DNA from: Rhodocyclaceae bacterium
Lineage (GTDB): Bacteria > Pseudomonadota > Gammaproteobacteria > Burkholderiales > Rhodocyclaceae
Assembly: GCA_023230455.1 (NCBI GenBank)
Contig: JALNXH010000014.1
Coordinates: forward strand, 1 to 64,000
DNA length: 64,000 nucleotides
Direction of reading: 5' to 3'
Shown one piece after another: positions 50,471-59,667 of this stretch. The notes under the pieces were generated by a model, which saw nothing but the letters and a program-made list of their open reading frames with translations, was not told where the DNA came from and searched no databases. Position 1 is the first letter of the stretch; each line of letters starts with the position of its first letter. The translations under genes were made by a program, and so were the position numbers.

Positions 50471-51403
50471 TTGCATATTATTCTCGTCTCCAGTCGCTCC
50501 GCAACAACGCGCACCATCACGCTGACGCCGCGCCTCGTGCTGCTGCTGCTGATCGGTTTTGCGGCCATGGTGTTGGTCATGTCTTCGCTGTTCTCCTACG
50601 TCACCGTGCGCCACGCGGCGGAGATCCGCCTGCCCTTCCTACAGGATCTGATTCGGGCGGTGAGCCTGGAGGAAAACCAGCGCCGGCAGGAATACGTCAA
50701 GGAAAATCTCAAGGTCATGGCCGTAAAACTGGGCGAGATGCAGGCCCAGCTGACCCGCCTGGATTCGCTGGGAGAGCGTCTGTCCACTCTGGCAGGCGTC
50801 CGTCCGCAGGAACGCAAGGCAGCGCTCGGCGACGGCCGCGGCGGTCCGTTGCTGTTGCGGTCGGAGGTATCGCCCAACGAGTTGCAGCGCGCCCTTGATT
50901 CGCTCGCGCGCGACGTCGAAGCGCGTACCGATGCTCTTTCGGTGGTTGAGTCGCAGTTGTTCGAGGATCGCGTGCGCAAGAACCTGCTGCCGTCCACGCT
51001 GCCGGTAAACGTACAGTGGAACGCCTCTGCCTTTGGCTGGCGCCTTGACCCCTTCACCGGCCAGCGTGCGATGCATGAAGGCGTCGACTTCCCTTCGGAT
51101 GTAGGCGCCACCATCGTCGCCGCGGCGTCCGGCGTGGTGGTCACCGCTGAGCGCCATCCCGAATACGGCAACATGATAGAGATCGACCACGGTAACGACA
51201 TGACCACCCGCTATGCGCACGCCTCGAGGGTCACGGTGCACGTCGGAGACGTGGTGCGTCGCGGCGAGAAGATCGCCGAAGTCGGTTCCACCGGCCGTTC
51301 CACAGGCCCGCATCTGCATTTTGAGGTACGTTTCCGCGGTGCGGCGCAAAATCCCAACCGCTTCCTCGAGCAGGCCTGGAGCAACACCTTCGCTCAGCGC
51401 TGA
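50471..51403 (+). CDS. M23 (LytM-type) metallopeptidase, membrane-anchored
   Basis: 310 residues. One membrane segment (about 22-44), a coiled coil (about 50-100), and the M23 domain (about 175-300). Zinc motifs are complete (HEGVD as HxxxD; GPHLHFEV with HxH), so it should be an active peptidoglycan endopeptidase rather than an EnvC-type activator. TTG start with GAGGAG 6 nt upstream. The lpxC-DUF721-M23-secA order supports an envelope role. Confidence 0.9.
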   Translation: MHIILVSSRSATTRTITLTPRLVLLLLIGFAAMVLVMSSLFSYVTVRHAAEIRLPFLQDLIRAVSLEENQRRQEYVKENLKVMAVKLGEMQAQLTRLDSLGERLSTLAGVRPQERKAALGDGRGGPLLLRSEVSPNELQRALDSLARDVEARTDALSVVESQLFEDRVRKNLLPSTLPVNVQWNASAFGWRLDPFTGQRAMHEGVDFPSDVGATIVAAASGVVVTAERHPEYGNMIEIDHGNDMTTRYAHASRVTVHVGDVVRRGEKIAEVGSTGRSTGPHLHFEVRFRGAAQNPNRFLEQAWSNTFAQR

Positions 51404-51492
51404 TACGTTCCCGGCGCATCCGCAGGGCTGCGCCGGGCGGCCTTGCGCCGCATGGTAAAATCCGCGCTTTTCCTTGCCCCTGCGGCCTCCAG

Positions 51493-54216
51493 ATGATTAC
51501 CGGTTTTCTCAAGAAGATATTCGGCAGCCGCAACGAGCGGCTGCTGCGCCAGTACCGCGCCGTGGTGGCCCGGATCAATGCGCTGGAGCCAGCGATGCAG
51601 GCGCTCTCGGATGAGCAACTGGCGGGCAAGACGGTTGAGTTCAAAGATCGCGTCGGCAACGGATTGGCGCTCGATGATCTGCTGCCCGAAGCGTTTGCCG
51701 TGGTCCGCGAAGCCAGCCGGCGAACGCTCGGCATGCGTCACTTCGATGTCCAGATGATCGGCGGCATGGCCCTGCACCACGGCAAGATCGGCGAAATGCG
51801 CACCGGCGAGGGCAAGACCCTGGTGGCGACGCTGCCCGCGTATTTGAATGCACTGTCCGGCAAGGGCGTGCACGTGATCACGGTCAACGACTACCTGGCC
51901 CGCCGCGATGCCGAATGGATGGGGCGGCTGCACCGTTTTCTGGGCCTTTCTGTCGGAGTGAATCTGTCGCAGATGGCCCATGCCGAAAAGCAGACCGCCT
52001 ACGCCGCCGACATCACCTACGGCACCAATAACGAATTCGGCTTCGACTACCTGCGCGACAACATGGTGTATTCGCTCGCCGAGCGGGTGCAGCGCGGCCT
52101 CAATTTCGCCATCGTCGACGAAGTGGACTCAATCCTGATCGACGAGGCGCGCACGCCGTTGATCATTTCGGGCCAGGCCGACGATCACACCGACCTCTAC
52201 GTCAGGATGAACGCCGTACCGCCGCTGCTGACCATCGGCGAAGCGGCGAAAAGCGAGGGCGAGAAGGAAACCGGCGACTACACCGTCGATCTCAAAGCCC
52301 ACCAGGTATTGCTCACCGAGGAGGGGCACGAGAAGGCCGAGCGCATCCTCGCCCAGATGGGCATGTTGCCGGAGGGCGGCAGCCTCTACGAGCCGGCCAA
52401 CATCCTGCTGATGCACCACCTGTATGCGGCGCTGCGCGCGCACAACCTGTTCCATCGCGATCAGCAATACGTGGTGCAGGACGGCGAGATCATCATCGTC
52501 GACGAATTTACCGGCCGTCTGATGCCCGGGCGGCGCTGGTCCGATGGCCTGCACCAGGCGGTCGAAGCCAAGGAAGGCGTATCGATCCAGGCCGAAAACC
52601 AGACCCTGGCTTCGATCACTTTCCAGAACTACTTCCGCATGTACGGCAAGCTGGCCGGCATGACCGGGACGGCCGACACCGAAGCCTACGAGTTTCACCA
52701 GATCTACGGTCTGGAGACGGTGGTCATTCCGACCAACAAGCCGGCCCAGCGCAAGGACGCCAATGACCAGATCTATCGCACCGCGCAGGAGAAATACGCC
52801 GCCATGGTTGCCGACATCCGCGGCTGTCACGAGCGCGGTCAGCCGGTGCTGGTCGGCACCACCTCGATCGAGAACTCCGAGTTGCTGGCGGAAATCCTGA
52901 CCAAGGAAAAGCTGCCCCACCAGGTGCTCAACGCCAAGCAGCACGCGCGCGAGGCGGAGATCATCGTCCAGGCCGGCCGCCCCGGCGTCGTCACCATCGC
53001 TACCAATATGGCCGGCCGCGGTACCGACATCGTGCTCGGCGGCAACATCGAAAAGACGGTCGATGCGATTCGCGACGACGAAAAATTACCCGCGGCGGAC
53101 AAGGAGCAGCGCATCGCTGCCCTGCGCGGCGACTGGCAGAAGCTGCACGACCAGGTGTTGGCCGCCGGCGGCCTGCACATCATCGGTTCCGAGCGTCACG
53201 AGTCGCGCCGCATCGACAATCAGTTGCGCGGCCGTTCCGGCCGTCAGGGCGACCCCGGTTCATCGCGCTTCTACCTGTCGCTGGAAGATCCGCTGCTGAA
53301 GATCTTCGCCGGCGATCGGCTGAACACCATCATGGTGCGGCTGAAGATGCCCGAAGGCGAAGCGATCGAGCATCCGATGGTCACTCGCTCGCTCGAATCG
53401 GCGCAGCGCAAGGTCGAGCAGCGCAATTTCGACATCCGCAAGCAGTTGCTCGAATACGACGACGTTGCCAACGACCAGCGCAAAGTCATCTACCAGCAGC
53501 GCAACGAGCTGCTGGAATCGGCCGACATCGTCGAAACCGTCACCGCCATGCGCGAAGGCTATTTGCACGACCTGTTCCGCCTATACGTGCCGGCGGAAAG
53601 CGTCGAGGAACAGTGGGACATCGCGGCTCTGGAAGTGGCCTTGGAAGGGGAGTTGCGCTTGCGCCTGGCGGTGGCCCAATGGCTCAGGGACGAACCCCAG
53701 CTCGGCGAGGAGGATCTGCTGCGGCGCATCCTCGATGCCGCCGACGAGAGCTACGCCGCCAAGGTCGCGGCAGTCGATGCCGAGGCCTGGCGCGGGTTCG
53801 AGCGCAATGTCATGTTGCAAAGCCTCGACACCCACTGGCGCGAACACCTGTCGGCACTCGACCATCTGCGCCAGGGCATCCATTTGCGCGGTTACGCGCA
53901 GAAGAATCCGAAGCAGGAATACAAACGCGAGGCCTTCGACCTGTTCGAATCACTGCTTAACACCGTGCGCAATGAGGTGACGCGCCTGCTGTTGACCGTG
54001 GAGATTCGTTCCGAGGAGCAGATCGAGGAGGTCGAGCAGAACCATCCGCAGGTCGAGAACGTCCAGTATCACCACGCCGACTACGACGAAGCGCTCGGCA
54101 GCAGCGAGCCCAAGTCGCCGCAGCCGGCGGTGGCCGGGCCCAAGGTGGGGCGCAATGATCCCTGCCCCTGTGGCAGCGGCAAGAAATTCAAGCATTGCCA
54201 CGGCAAGCTGGGCTGA
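51493..54216 (+). CDS. secA: Protein translocase motor SecA
   Basis: 907 residues. Nucleotide site MRTGEGKTLVATLP (about residue 105), Walker B VDSILIDEARTPL, the second helicase motif NMAGRGTDIVLGGN, and the C-terminal zinc tail CPCGSGKKFKHCHG that binds SecB. A TAAAAT (51456-51461) is a possible -10 element. The stop overlaps the mtnA ATG. Confidence 0.98.
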   Translation: MITGFLKKIFGSRNERLLRQYRAVVARINALEPAMQALSDEQLAGKTVEFKDRVGNGLALDDLLPEAFAVVREASRRTLGMRHFDVQMIGGMALHHGKIGEMRTGEGKTLVATLPAYLNALSGKGVHVITVNDYLARRDAEWMGRLHRFLGLSVGVNLSQMAHAEKQTAYAADITYGTNNEFGFDYLRDNMVYSLAERVQRGLNFAIVDEVDSILIDEARTPLIISGQADDHTDLYVRMNAVPPLLTIGEAAKSEGEKETGDYTVDLKAHQVLLTEEGHEKAERILAQMGMLPEGGSLYEPANILLMHHLYAALRAHNLFHRDQQYVVQDGEIIIVDEFTGRLMPGRRWSDGLHQAVEAKEGVSIQAENQTLASITFQNYFRMYGKLAGMTGTADTEAYEFHQIYGLETVVIPTNKPAQRKDANDQIYRTAQEKYAAMVADIRGCHERGQPVLVGTTSIENSELLAEILTKEKLPHQVLNAKQHAREAEIIVQAGRPGVVTIATNMAGRGTDIVLGGNIEKTVDAIRDDEKLPAADKEQRIAALRGDWQKLHDQVLAAGGLHIIGSERHESRRIDNQLRGRSGRQGDPGSSRFYLSLEDPLLKIFAGDRLNTIMVRLKMPEGEAIEHPMVTRSLESAQRKVEQRNFDIRKQLLEYDDVANDQRKVIYQQRNELLESADIVETVTAMREGYLHDLFRLYVPAESVEEQWDIAALEVALEGELRLRLAVAQWLRDEPQLGEEDLLRRILDAADESYAAKVAAVDAEAWRGFERNVMLQSLDTHWREHLSALDHLRQGIHLRGYAQKNPKQEYKREAFDLFESLLNTVRNEVTRLLLTVEIRSEEQIEEVEQNHPQVENVQYHHADYDEALGSSEPKSPQPAVAGPKVGRNDPCPCGSGKKFKHCHGKLG

Positions 54217-55235
54217 TGGAAGTGTTGCACACGATCGCCGAGGACGGCGATCGGATTGTCATACTCGACCAGACCCGGCTTCCGCGCGAGACGGTCTTTG
54301 TTTCTTTGTCTTCGCTCGATCAGGCGGCACATGCCATCCGCAGCATGCAGGTGCGCGGCGCGCCGCTGATCGGTGTCACCGCGGCGTATGGGGTGGCCTT
54401 GGGTTTGACCGTCGAGGCGGACGACCGCCATCTCGAACAGGCGCTGGCCGTGTTGGCCGCCACCCGCCCGACTGCCGTCAATCTGCATTGGGCTTTGGCC
54501 CGCATGGCCGAGGTGCTGCGGCCGCTGGCTCCCGCGCAGCGGCGCAGTGCGGCCTGGGATGAGGCGCGGACCATCGCCACCGCGGACGAGGCCACCAATG
54601 CCGCCATCGGCCGTCATGGATTGCCGCTGATGGCGACAATCCATGACGGCCGATGGCGGGCTGAACCGGCGACGGTCAATGTCATGACCCACTGCAATGC
54701 CGGTTGGCTGGCGACGGTTGCCCACGGTACTGCGCTGGCGCCGGTGTATGCCGCGCAGGCGGCCGGCATGCCGCTGCACGTATGGGTTTCCGAGACCCGG
54801 CCACGCAATCAGGGGCTGCTCACCGCGTGGGAACTCGCCGCTGCGGACGTTCCCCACACGCTGATTGCCGACAACGCCGCCGGCCTGCTGATGATGCAGG
54901 GCCGGGTCGATTGCGTGATCGTTGGCGCCGACCGCATCGCTGCCAACGGCGACGTCGCCAACAAGGTCGGCACCTATCTCAAGGCCCTCGCCGCCAAGGC
55001 GCACAACATTCCGTTCTATGTCGCGGCGCCGCTGTCCACCATCGATTTCGATTGTCCCAACGGTATCTCGATTCCGATCGAGGAGCGCAGCGGCGACGAG
55101 TTCGGCGACCTCGGCCTTGCCGCCACGCCGCGCGCCAATCCGGCCTTCGACGTCACCCCGGCGCACCTGATCTCAGGCATCGTCACCGAGCGCGGCGTGC
55201 ATGCGCCGCAGGACATCGCGTCATTCAAGCCATGA
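54216..55235 (+). CDS. mtnA: 5-methylthioribose 1-phosphate isomerase
   Basis: 339 residues. Converts methylthioribose 1-phosphate to methylthioribulose 1-phosphate in salvage of methylthioadenosine (or the 5-deoxyribose analogue). RGAPLIGVTAAYG, the catalytic Cys in MTHCNAGWLAT, and the Asp in VGADRIAANGDVANKVGTY are present. ATG 54216 shares a base with the secA stop. It is followed, with ATGA overlap, by an aldolase gene rather than the mtnBCD genes of the full methionine salvage pathway. Confidence 0.95.
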   Translation: MEVLHTIAEDGDRIVILDQTRLPRETVFVSLSSLDQAAHAIRSMQVRGAPLIGVTAAYGVALGLTVEADDRHLEQALAVLAATRPTAVNLHWALARMAEVLRPLAPAQRRSAAWDEARTIATADEATNAAIGRHGLPLMATIHDGRWRAEPATVNVMTHCNAGWLATVAHGTALAPVYAAQAAGMPLHVWVSETRPRNQGLLTAWELAAADVPHTLIADNAAGLLMMQGRVDCVIVGADRIAANGDVANKVGTYLKALAAKAHNIPFYVAAPLSTIDFDCPNGISIPIEERSGDEFGDLGLAATPRANPAFDVTPAHLISGIVTERGVHAPQDIASFKP

Positions 55236-55867
55236 CCGAAGCAGAACTCAGATCCGCGGTGCTGGCCGCCGCGCAACGTTTGAACGGTCTCGGCATCAAC
55301 CGCGGCCGCGCCGGCAACGTCAGCGCCCGCGGCGACCTCGGCTTCGTCGTTACGCCGACCGGCATGGCCTACGAAGATTGCAAGGCCGCCGACATGGTCT
55401 TCCTCGACATGAACGGCGTGGCGCGGCCGGGCCGCACGCCGTCCTCCGAGTGGCGCTTCCACCGCGACATCTATGCCGCCCGCCCCGAGGCCGGGGCGGT
55501 GATACATACCCACGCGCCGTTCGCTACGGCGCTGGCCTGCATGGAAACCGGCATCGAGCCGTTTCATTACATGGTGGCCCGCTTCGGCGGCCGCGACGTG
55601 CGCTGCGCCGACTATGCGACCTTTGGCACCCAGGCCCTGTCCGAAGCGATGTTGGTTGCGCTGCAAGGGCGTTGCGCCTGCCTGATGGCGCATCACGGCA
55701 TGGCGGTGTTCGGCCGCGATCTGGATCACGCGCTGGATCTTGCCGTCGAGTTGGAATCGCTGTGCGAACAGTACTGGCGGGTGTTGCAACTCGGGGCACC
55801 GAAGTTGCTGCCCGAAGACGAAATGGCACGAGTGCTGGAGAAGTTCGCCGGCTATGGCCAACAGTAG
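55232..55867 (+). CDS. FucA-type class II aldolase, probable DHAP-shunt aldolase (Ald2-like)
   Basis: 211 residues. Alignment by eye to E. coli fuculose-1-phosphate aldolase is without gaps through the active site: Glu73, His92, His94, His155 and Tyr113 fall at the same numbers. PSSEWRFH, HYM and YATFGT are shared, and VLEKFAGYG closes it. FucA cleaves ketose 1-phosphates to DHAP plus an aldehyde. The overlap with mtnA suggests the substrate is methylthioribulose 1-phosphate, as for Ald2 of the DHAP shunt; this is inference. MtnB dehydratase is the alternative. Confidence 0.85.
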   Translation: MTEAELRSAVLAAAQRLNGLGINRGRAGNVSARGDLGFVVTPTGMAYEDCKAADMVFLDMNGVARPGRTPSSEWRFHRDIYAARPEAGAVIHTHAPFATALACMETGIEPFHYMVARFGGRDVRCADYATFGTQALSEAMLVALQGRCACLMAHHGMAVFGRDLDHALDLAVELESLCEQYWRVLQLGAPKLLPEDEMARVLEKFAGYGQQ

Positions 55868-55995
55868 CGCGACCGCAAACGGTCCCACCCCAAAAGGGGG
55901 TTGGCCGCGCGACAGGGAAGAGTATCGTTCTCCGGTTCAGGCAGGCAATGCGTTCGGCAATGTACCGGACCTGCCGACACCGACGGAGGAGCCGC

Positions 55996-56994
55996 GTGAT
56001 ACGTGCCGAGGATATCGAGTTCCACATTCCGCCCAACGCCGACCATACGTGGGCGGAGACCAACTATTTCTGCCTGAGCATTCCGCAAGAACGGTTGCTG
56101 GCCTCGGTCTATACCGTGACCCGCAAGGCGCTCGGCGTACAGCTGGTAGACGTCGTAGTGTTCGGCGCGCTCGGCGACAGTCGCGCCGAAGCGCTGTACA
56201 TCGATTCGCAGCAGCACCTGCCGGCGCCGCAGCGGCTGTCGGATTACCGTACGCCGAACGGCCTGCATGTGCAGGCGTTCAGTCCGCGCGATTACCGCGT
56301 CGATTACGTCGGCTTCGACGATACCGAGCTGCACTTCGACTTCAAAGGGCTGATGGAGCCCTTCGACATCCACGATCCGGACCATAGTCCGATGGCCCGG
56401 CCGGATGCCCGCGCTGCGAGTTCCGGTTTCGGCGCTGCTTATGGCAACCATTTCGACCTGACCGGGCACATCACCGGCACGCTGAAGCTGCGCGGCCGTG
56501 AATACAAAGTCGATTGCATCGAGACCATGGACCACAGCTGGGGTCCGCGCGCCGAGCTGGGCATGGCGACCATGGGCTGGACCCATGCGCATTTCAGCGA
56601 TGACTTCGCGATTCACTGGATCAACAAGTGGAGTCCGGACGATGCCGGGGCGAACGAGCATGAACTGGCCCATGGCTATGTACTCGACCAGGGCGTCGCC
56701 TACGGCCTCAAGGGCATGAAACTGGACTGTGTGCATCTGGGCTCCGCGCTGACCGGCATCGAGGCCGAGGTGACCGACAGGCGCGGCAAGGTGTTCCGCC
56801 TGCTCGGCACGGCAGTGATCGGTGCGCCCTGGGTACCCTACAGCAGCGGCATGCTCTATGTGAACCTGATGCGCTGGATGCTCGACGACGGCCGCATGGG
56901 CTGGGGCCTCGGCTCCTACAACACCTCGATGCAGGCGTTGAATCGTACCTATGGCCGGCGCTGGACCGGGCGGCAACCCAAGGCCACGTCGTGA
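55996..56994 (+). CDS. CrtC/lipocalin-like protein (DUF7064/DUF7065 type)
   Basis: 332 residues, no signal or membrane segment, rich in aromatic beta-strand patterns. The phrase CIETMDHSWGPRAELG resembles the RDHSWG motif of CrtC-like double-lipocalin proteins. Such genes occur near terpene and steroid degradation genes in other bacteria, a general association I recall and cannot verify here. GTG start with GGAGG (55985-55989) 7 nt upstream. The 128-nt gap before it holds a CCCC/GGGG mini-dyad and no gene. Enzyme activity unknown. Confidence 0.65.
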   Translation: MIRAEDIEFHIPPNADHTWAETNYFCLSIPQERLLASVYTVTRKALGVQLVDVVVFGALGDSRAEALYIDSQQHLPAPQRLSDYRTPNGLHVQAFSPRDYRVDYVGFDDTELHFDFKGLMEPFDIHDPDHSPMARPDARAASSGFGAAYGNHFDLTGHITGTLKLRGREYKVDCIETMDHSWGPRAELGMATMGWTHAHFSDDFAIHWINKWSPDDAGANEHELAHGYVLDQGVAYGLKGMKLDCVHLGSALTGIEAEVTDRRGKVFRLLGTAVIGAPWVPYSSGMLYVNLMRWMLDDGRMGWGLGSYNTSMQALNRTYGRRWTGRQPKATS

Positions 56995-57034
56995 TTCGGC
57001 AAGATCAAAATAGAAATTGAGGAGAAGACTCGAC

Positions 57035-58231
57035 ATGCAGATCGTAGACAAGAACAATCCACCAGCGGAATGGATAGAGGCGCTGCGCAAGCGCTACCCC
57101 TGCGAAGCCGAGGTCGACCGGACGTTGACGCGCAAGATGTACCGCCGCGCTGGACCCGGCTATACGCCCGTGCCCCTGGAAACGCTGATCAAGGGCACCG
57201 AATCCCTGCTGCGCGCCGAACTCAAGGGCGACTTTGAAATTTCCGACGCGCGCTGGCTTTCCGGTGGCGCATCGAAATTGCAGATGGCATTTTCTCTGAC
57301 CTGGAACCGTCCCGGTACCGGCCGCGAAAAAGCGCCGATGGTGCTGCGCATGGAGCCGGCCGAGTCGATCGTCGAAACCAGCCGACTGCGCGAATTCCAG
57401 CTGATCAAGGCCTTCGATGGCATCGTTCCGGTGCCGCCCGTGGTGGCGGTCGACGTCAATGGCGATCACTTGCCCTATCCGGCCATGGTCTACGGCTTCG
57501 CCCAGGGCGTGACCAAGCCAAGCAATTCCACCAGCAAGACCACAGGCATGGGCACGTACATCGCGCCGGAGTGGCGCGCCAAACTCGGCCCGCAGTTCGT
57601 CGATTGCCTCGCCAAGATCCACAATCGCAACATTCCCAGCGCCGGCCTCACGGCTTTCGATCCACCGCAGCCTGGCACGCTGTGCCAGGAACTGGCGCTC
57701 AATATGTGGGAGCGCATCTGGGAGGAAGATTCCGACGAGGACATTCCGCTCCTGCGTCTGGCGAACGTCTGGCTGCGCGAGAACGCGCCGCCCTGCGCCA
57801 AGCCGGTGATCCTGCACTGCGATTACCGCATGGGCAATTTCCTGTTCACCGAACACGATGCCAAGATCACGGCGATCCTCGACTGGGAGATGGCGCGCCT
57901 CGGCGACCATCACCACGATCTGGCGTGGACTTCGGCCAATTCCTACGGCCACTATGCCGAGGACAACAAGACCTTCCTCGTTGGTGGCTTCATGTCCCGG
58001 CCCGAATTTTTCGACGCCTACCAGAAGGCCTCGGGAAACACCGTCGACCCGAAGACGCTGTACTACTACAAGGTCTATACGGCGTATGTGCAGGGTGTCA
58101 TTTCCGTCTCCACCACCTACCGCATCGCCCGCAACGGCAAGACCCACCAGGATGTGCTACAGGCCTGGATCATGGGCTACGGCTACAAGATGATGGATGA
58201 CCTGCGCGTTCTGCTGGAACAAGGAGCCTGA
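57035..58231 (+). CDS. APH-fold phosphotransferase (acyl-CoA/small-molecule kinase-like)
   Basis: 398 residues with the aminoglycoside-phosphotransferase fold. Catalytic loop LHCDYRMGN (His261, Asp263, Asn268) and metal-binding ILDWEMARLGD (Asp283). The nucleotide lobe (ARWLSGGASKLQMAF, LRMEPAE) is in place. This branch resembles ACAD10/11 kinase domains and LvaA, which phosphorylates 4-hydroxyacyl-CoA, rather than resistance enzymes. GAGGAG is 9 nt before ATG 57035. It ends 1 nt before the next gene, a probable partner subunit. Confidence 0.85.
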   Translation: MQIVDKNNPPAEWIEALRKRYPCEAEVDRTLTRKMYRRAGPGYTPVPLETLIKGTESLLRAELKGDFEISDARWLSGGASKLQMAFSLTWNRPGTGREKAPMVLRMEPAESIVETSRLREFQLIKAFDGIVPVPPVVAVDVNGDHLPYPAMVYGFAQGVTKPSNSTSKTTGMGTYIAPEWRAKLGPQFVDCLAKIHNRNIPSAGLTAFDPPQPGTLCQELALNMWERIWEEDSDEDIPLLRLANVWLRENAPPCAKPVILHCDYRMGNFLFTEHDAKITAILDWEMARLGDHHHDLAWTSANSYGHYAEDNKTFLVGGFMSRPEFFDAYQKASGNTVDPKTLYYYKVYTAYVQGVISVSTTYRIARNGKTHQDVLQAWIMGYGYKMMDDLRVLLEQGA

Positions 58232-58232
58232 T

Positions 58233-58760
58233 ATGCAATTGCGTCCCGACATTTCGATCCACGCGATGATCAAGTCCCTCACCGATGCCGTGTTGCCGGC
58301 GGTGGACCCGAACAACAAGCTCGCCCTCGAACAGCTTCAGCTCACCATCGGCCTGCTGTCGATGATGGAGCAGCGCATGCCGCTCGAATTCAAGTTCGAT
58401 TGCGACGAACTCGACCGCCTGCTCGGCTTCGCCGTCGAACTCAAGCGCCACGCCCGCGGCGGCGAGGCGCTGGCCGATCTGGTGGCCAGCGAGACCCAGG
58501 GTGCCGACGTGCGCCGCCGCGCCCAGGCCAGCCCGGCGGAAGTGGTTGCTGCGAATCGCGCCCTGCGCGCCGCCAGCGGCGCGGTGGCGGCCTCGGCGTA
58601 TCGCGATGGAACGCCGGAACAGCGTGCGGCGATCATGAAGACGGTGCTGTCGATGTCCGGGCAGCAGTTGCTGCGCGACCGCGCCTGGGTGATGCCGCAA
58701 GGCTGGGAAGCGCAGCCGGAGCTGGTGCCGCCGATTGCGGACCTGCTGGCAACGTCATGA
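58233..58760 (+). CDS. DUF6285-like partner of the kinase
   Basis: 175 residues, all-helical by composition (LALEQLQLTIGLLSMMEQRM, FAVELKRHARGGEALADLVA), no membrane segment. Small genes directly after LvaA-type kinases are common, and LvaB is needed for LvaA activity in Pseudomonas putida; I assign the DUF6285 resemblance from memory and only tentatively. AAGGAG lies 6 nt upstream. A 9-bp hairpin follows its stop. Confidence 0.6.
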   Translation: MQLRPDISIHAMIKSLTDAVLPAVDPNNKLALEQLQLTIGLLSMMEQRMPLEFKFDCDELDRLLGFAVELKRHARGGEALADLVASETQGADVRRRAQASPAEVVAANRALRAASGAVAASAYRDGTPEQRAAIMKTVLSMSGQQLLRDRAWVMPQGWEAQPELVPPIADLLATS

Positions 58761-58767
58761 TCCGAAT

Positions 58768-58795
58768 CCCGCCGTGGGCAAGAACTCACGGCGGG
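58768..58795 (+). other. GC hairpin after the kinase-partner gene
   Basis: CCCGCCGTG / CACGGCGGG, 9 bp perfect, 10-nt loop, no T tract. May reduce read-through into the phosphatase genes or stabilise the upstream mRNA. Confidence 0.45.
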
Positions 58796-58817
58796 ACGGC
58801 TACCGTACCGAATCGAA

Positions 58818-59609
58818 ATGACCAAAGTGACAGACCCCACATCCCCGGCCACCCCATCGTCGCGCAGCGTGGGATTGCAGGGTGCACCCAACTGCCGTGA
58901 CCTGGGCGGATATCCGGCGGCGGACGGACGCCGGGTGAAATGGCGGCACCTCTATCGTTCGGACTCCTTTGCCGACCTCACCGATGCCGATCTGCCCGTG
59001 GTCCAGTCCCTCGGACTGCGTACGCTGGTCGACCTGCGCCATGCATCCGAGCGGGAGCGCAAGCCGAACCGGGAATTGCCGGGAATGCCGCCGAAGGTTC
59101 ATACCTTTCCGTTTCTGCCCTACGGCCACGTGGACATCTTCAAGCGTGTTTCGGAGGGCCGCATGACCCTGGTACAGCTCGAACAGGACGTCTGGGAGGC
59201 CTATCGCCGCTTTCTTCCCGAGCCGGTCTTCCCGAAGATGATCGACCTGCTGCTGACTCCGGGCGTGTTTCCGATGCTGATCCACTGCACCAGCGGCAAG
59301 GATCGCACCGGCTACACGACAGCGGTGGTGCTGCTGGCGCTCGGTGTACCCCGCGACGTCATCATCGAGGACTTCCTCGTCACCAACCGCCATCGTCGCG
59401 ACATCGGCTATCTGGTGGGGGACAAGGCCGACCCGGCAGTGGTGGAGGTGCTTTCGGGTGTTCATGCCAGTTATCTGGAAGCGTCCTTTACTGCCATGGA
59501 GCAGCAATGGGGATCGACCGACGCCTACCTGCGGGATGCCCTTGGCCTCAGCGACAGGCGTCGGCAGCAGTTGCAGGATCTGCTGCTGGAGCGCGTCGCC
59601 GAAAAGTAA
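58818..59609 (+). CDS. Tyrosine/lipid phosphatase (Y_phosphatase3 family), copy 1
   Basis: 263 residues. The PTP loop HCTSGKDRTG contains Cys157 and Arg163 (CX5R). The GKDR form, with Lys and Asp in the loop, is shared with MptpB- and LipA-type enzymes that also use phosphoinositides. N-terminal GAPNCRDLGGYPAADGRRVKW and YRSDSFADLTDAD are family marks. No signal peptide, so cytosolic. Substrate unknown. Confidence 0.88.
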   Translation: MTKVTDPTSPATPSSRSVGLQGAPNCRDLGGYPAADGRRVKWRHLYRSDSFADLTDADLPVVQSLGLRTLVDLRHASERERKPNRELPGMPPKVHTFPFLPYGHVDIFKRVSEGRMTLVQLEQDVWEAYRRFLPEPVFPKMIDLLLTPGVFPMLIHCTSGKDRTGYTTAVVLLALGVPRDVIIEDFLVTNRHRRDIGYLVGDKADPAVVEVLSGVHASYLEASFTAMEQQWGSTDAYLRDALGLSDRRRQQLQDLLLERVAEK

Positions 59610-59667
59610 TCCGCCCCCATACCTTTTATTCCCCCATTTCCGGTCACGTATTGTGAATTTCAGCCAA

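Noticed and set aside
55201..55995. Long plus-strand open frame running from the mtnA end into the CrtC-like gene
   Set aside because: The upstream part is out of frame with the well-supported aldolase. GTG 55996 with GGAGG upstream gives the real start of the 332-residue protein.
58768..58795. Hairpin after the kinase-partner gene as a full intrinsic terminator
   Set aside because: Stem is good but there is no T tract, so it is listed only as a hairpin; the phosphatase genes may still be co-transcribed.
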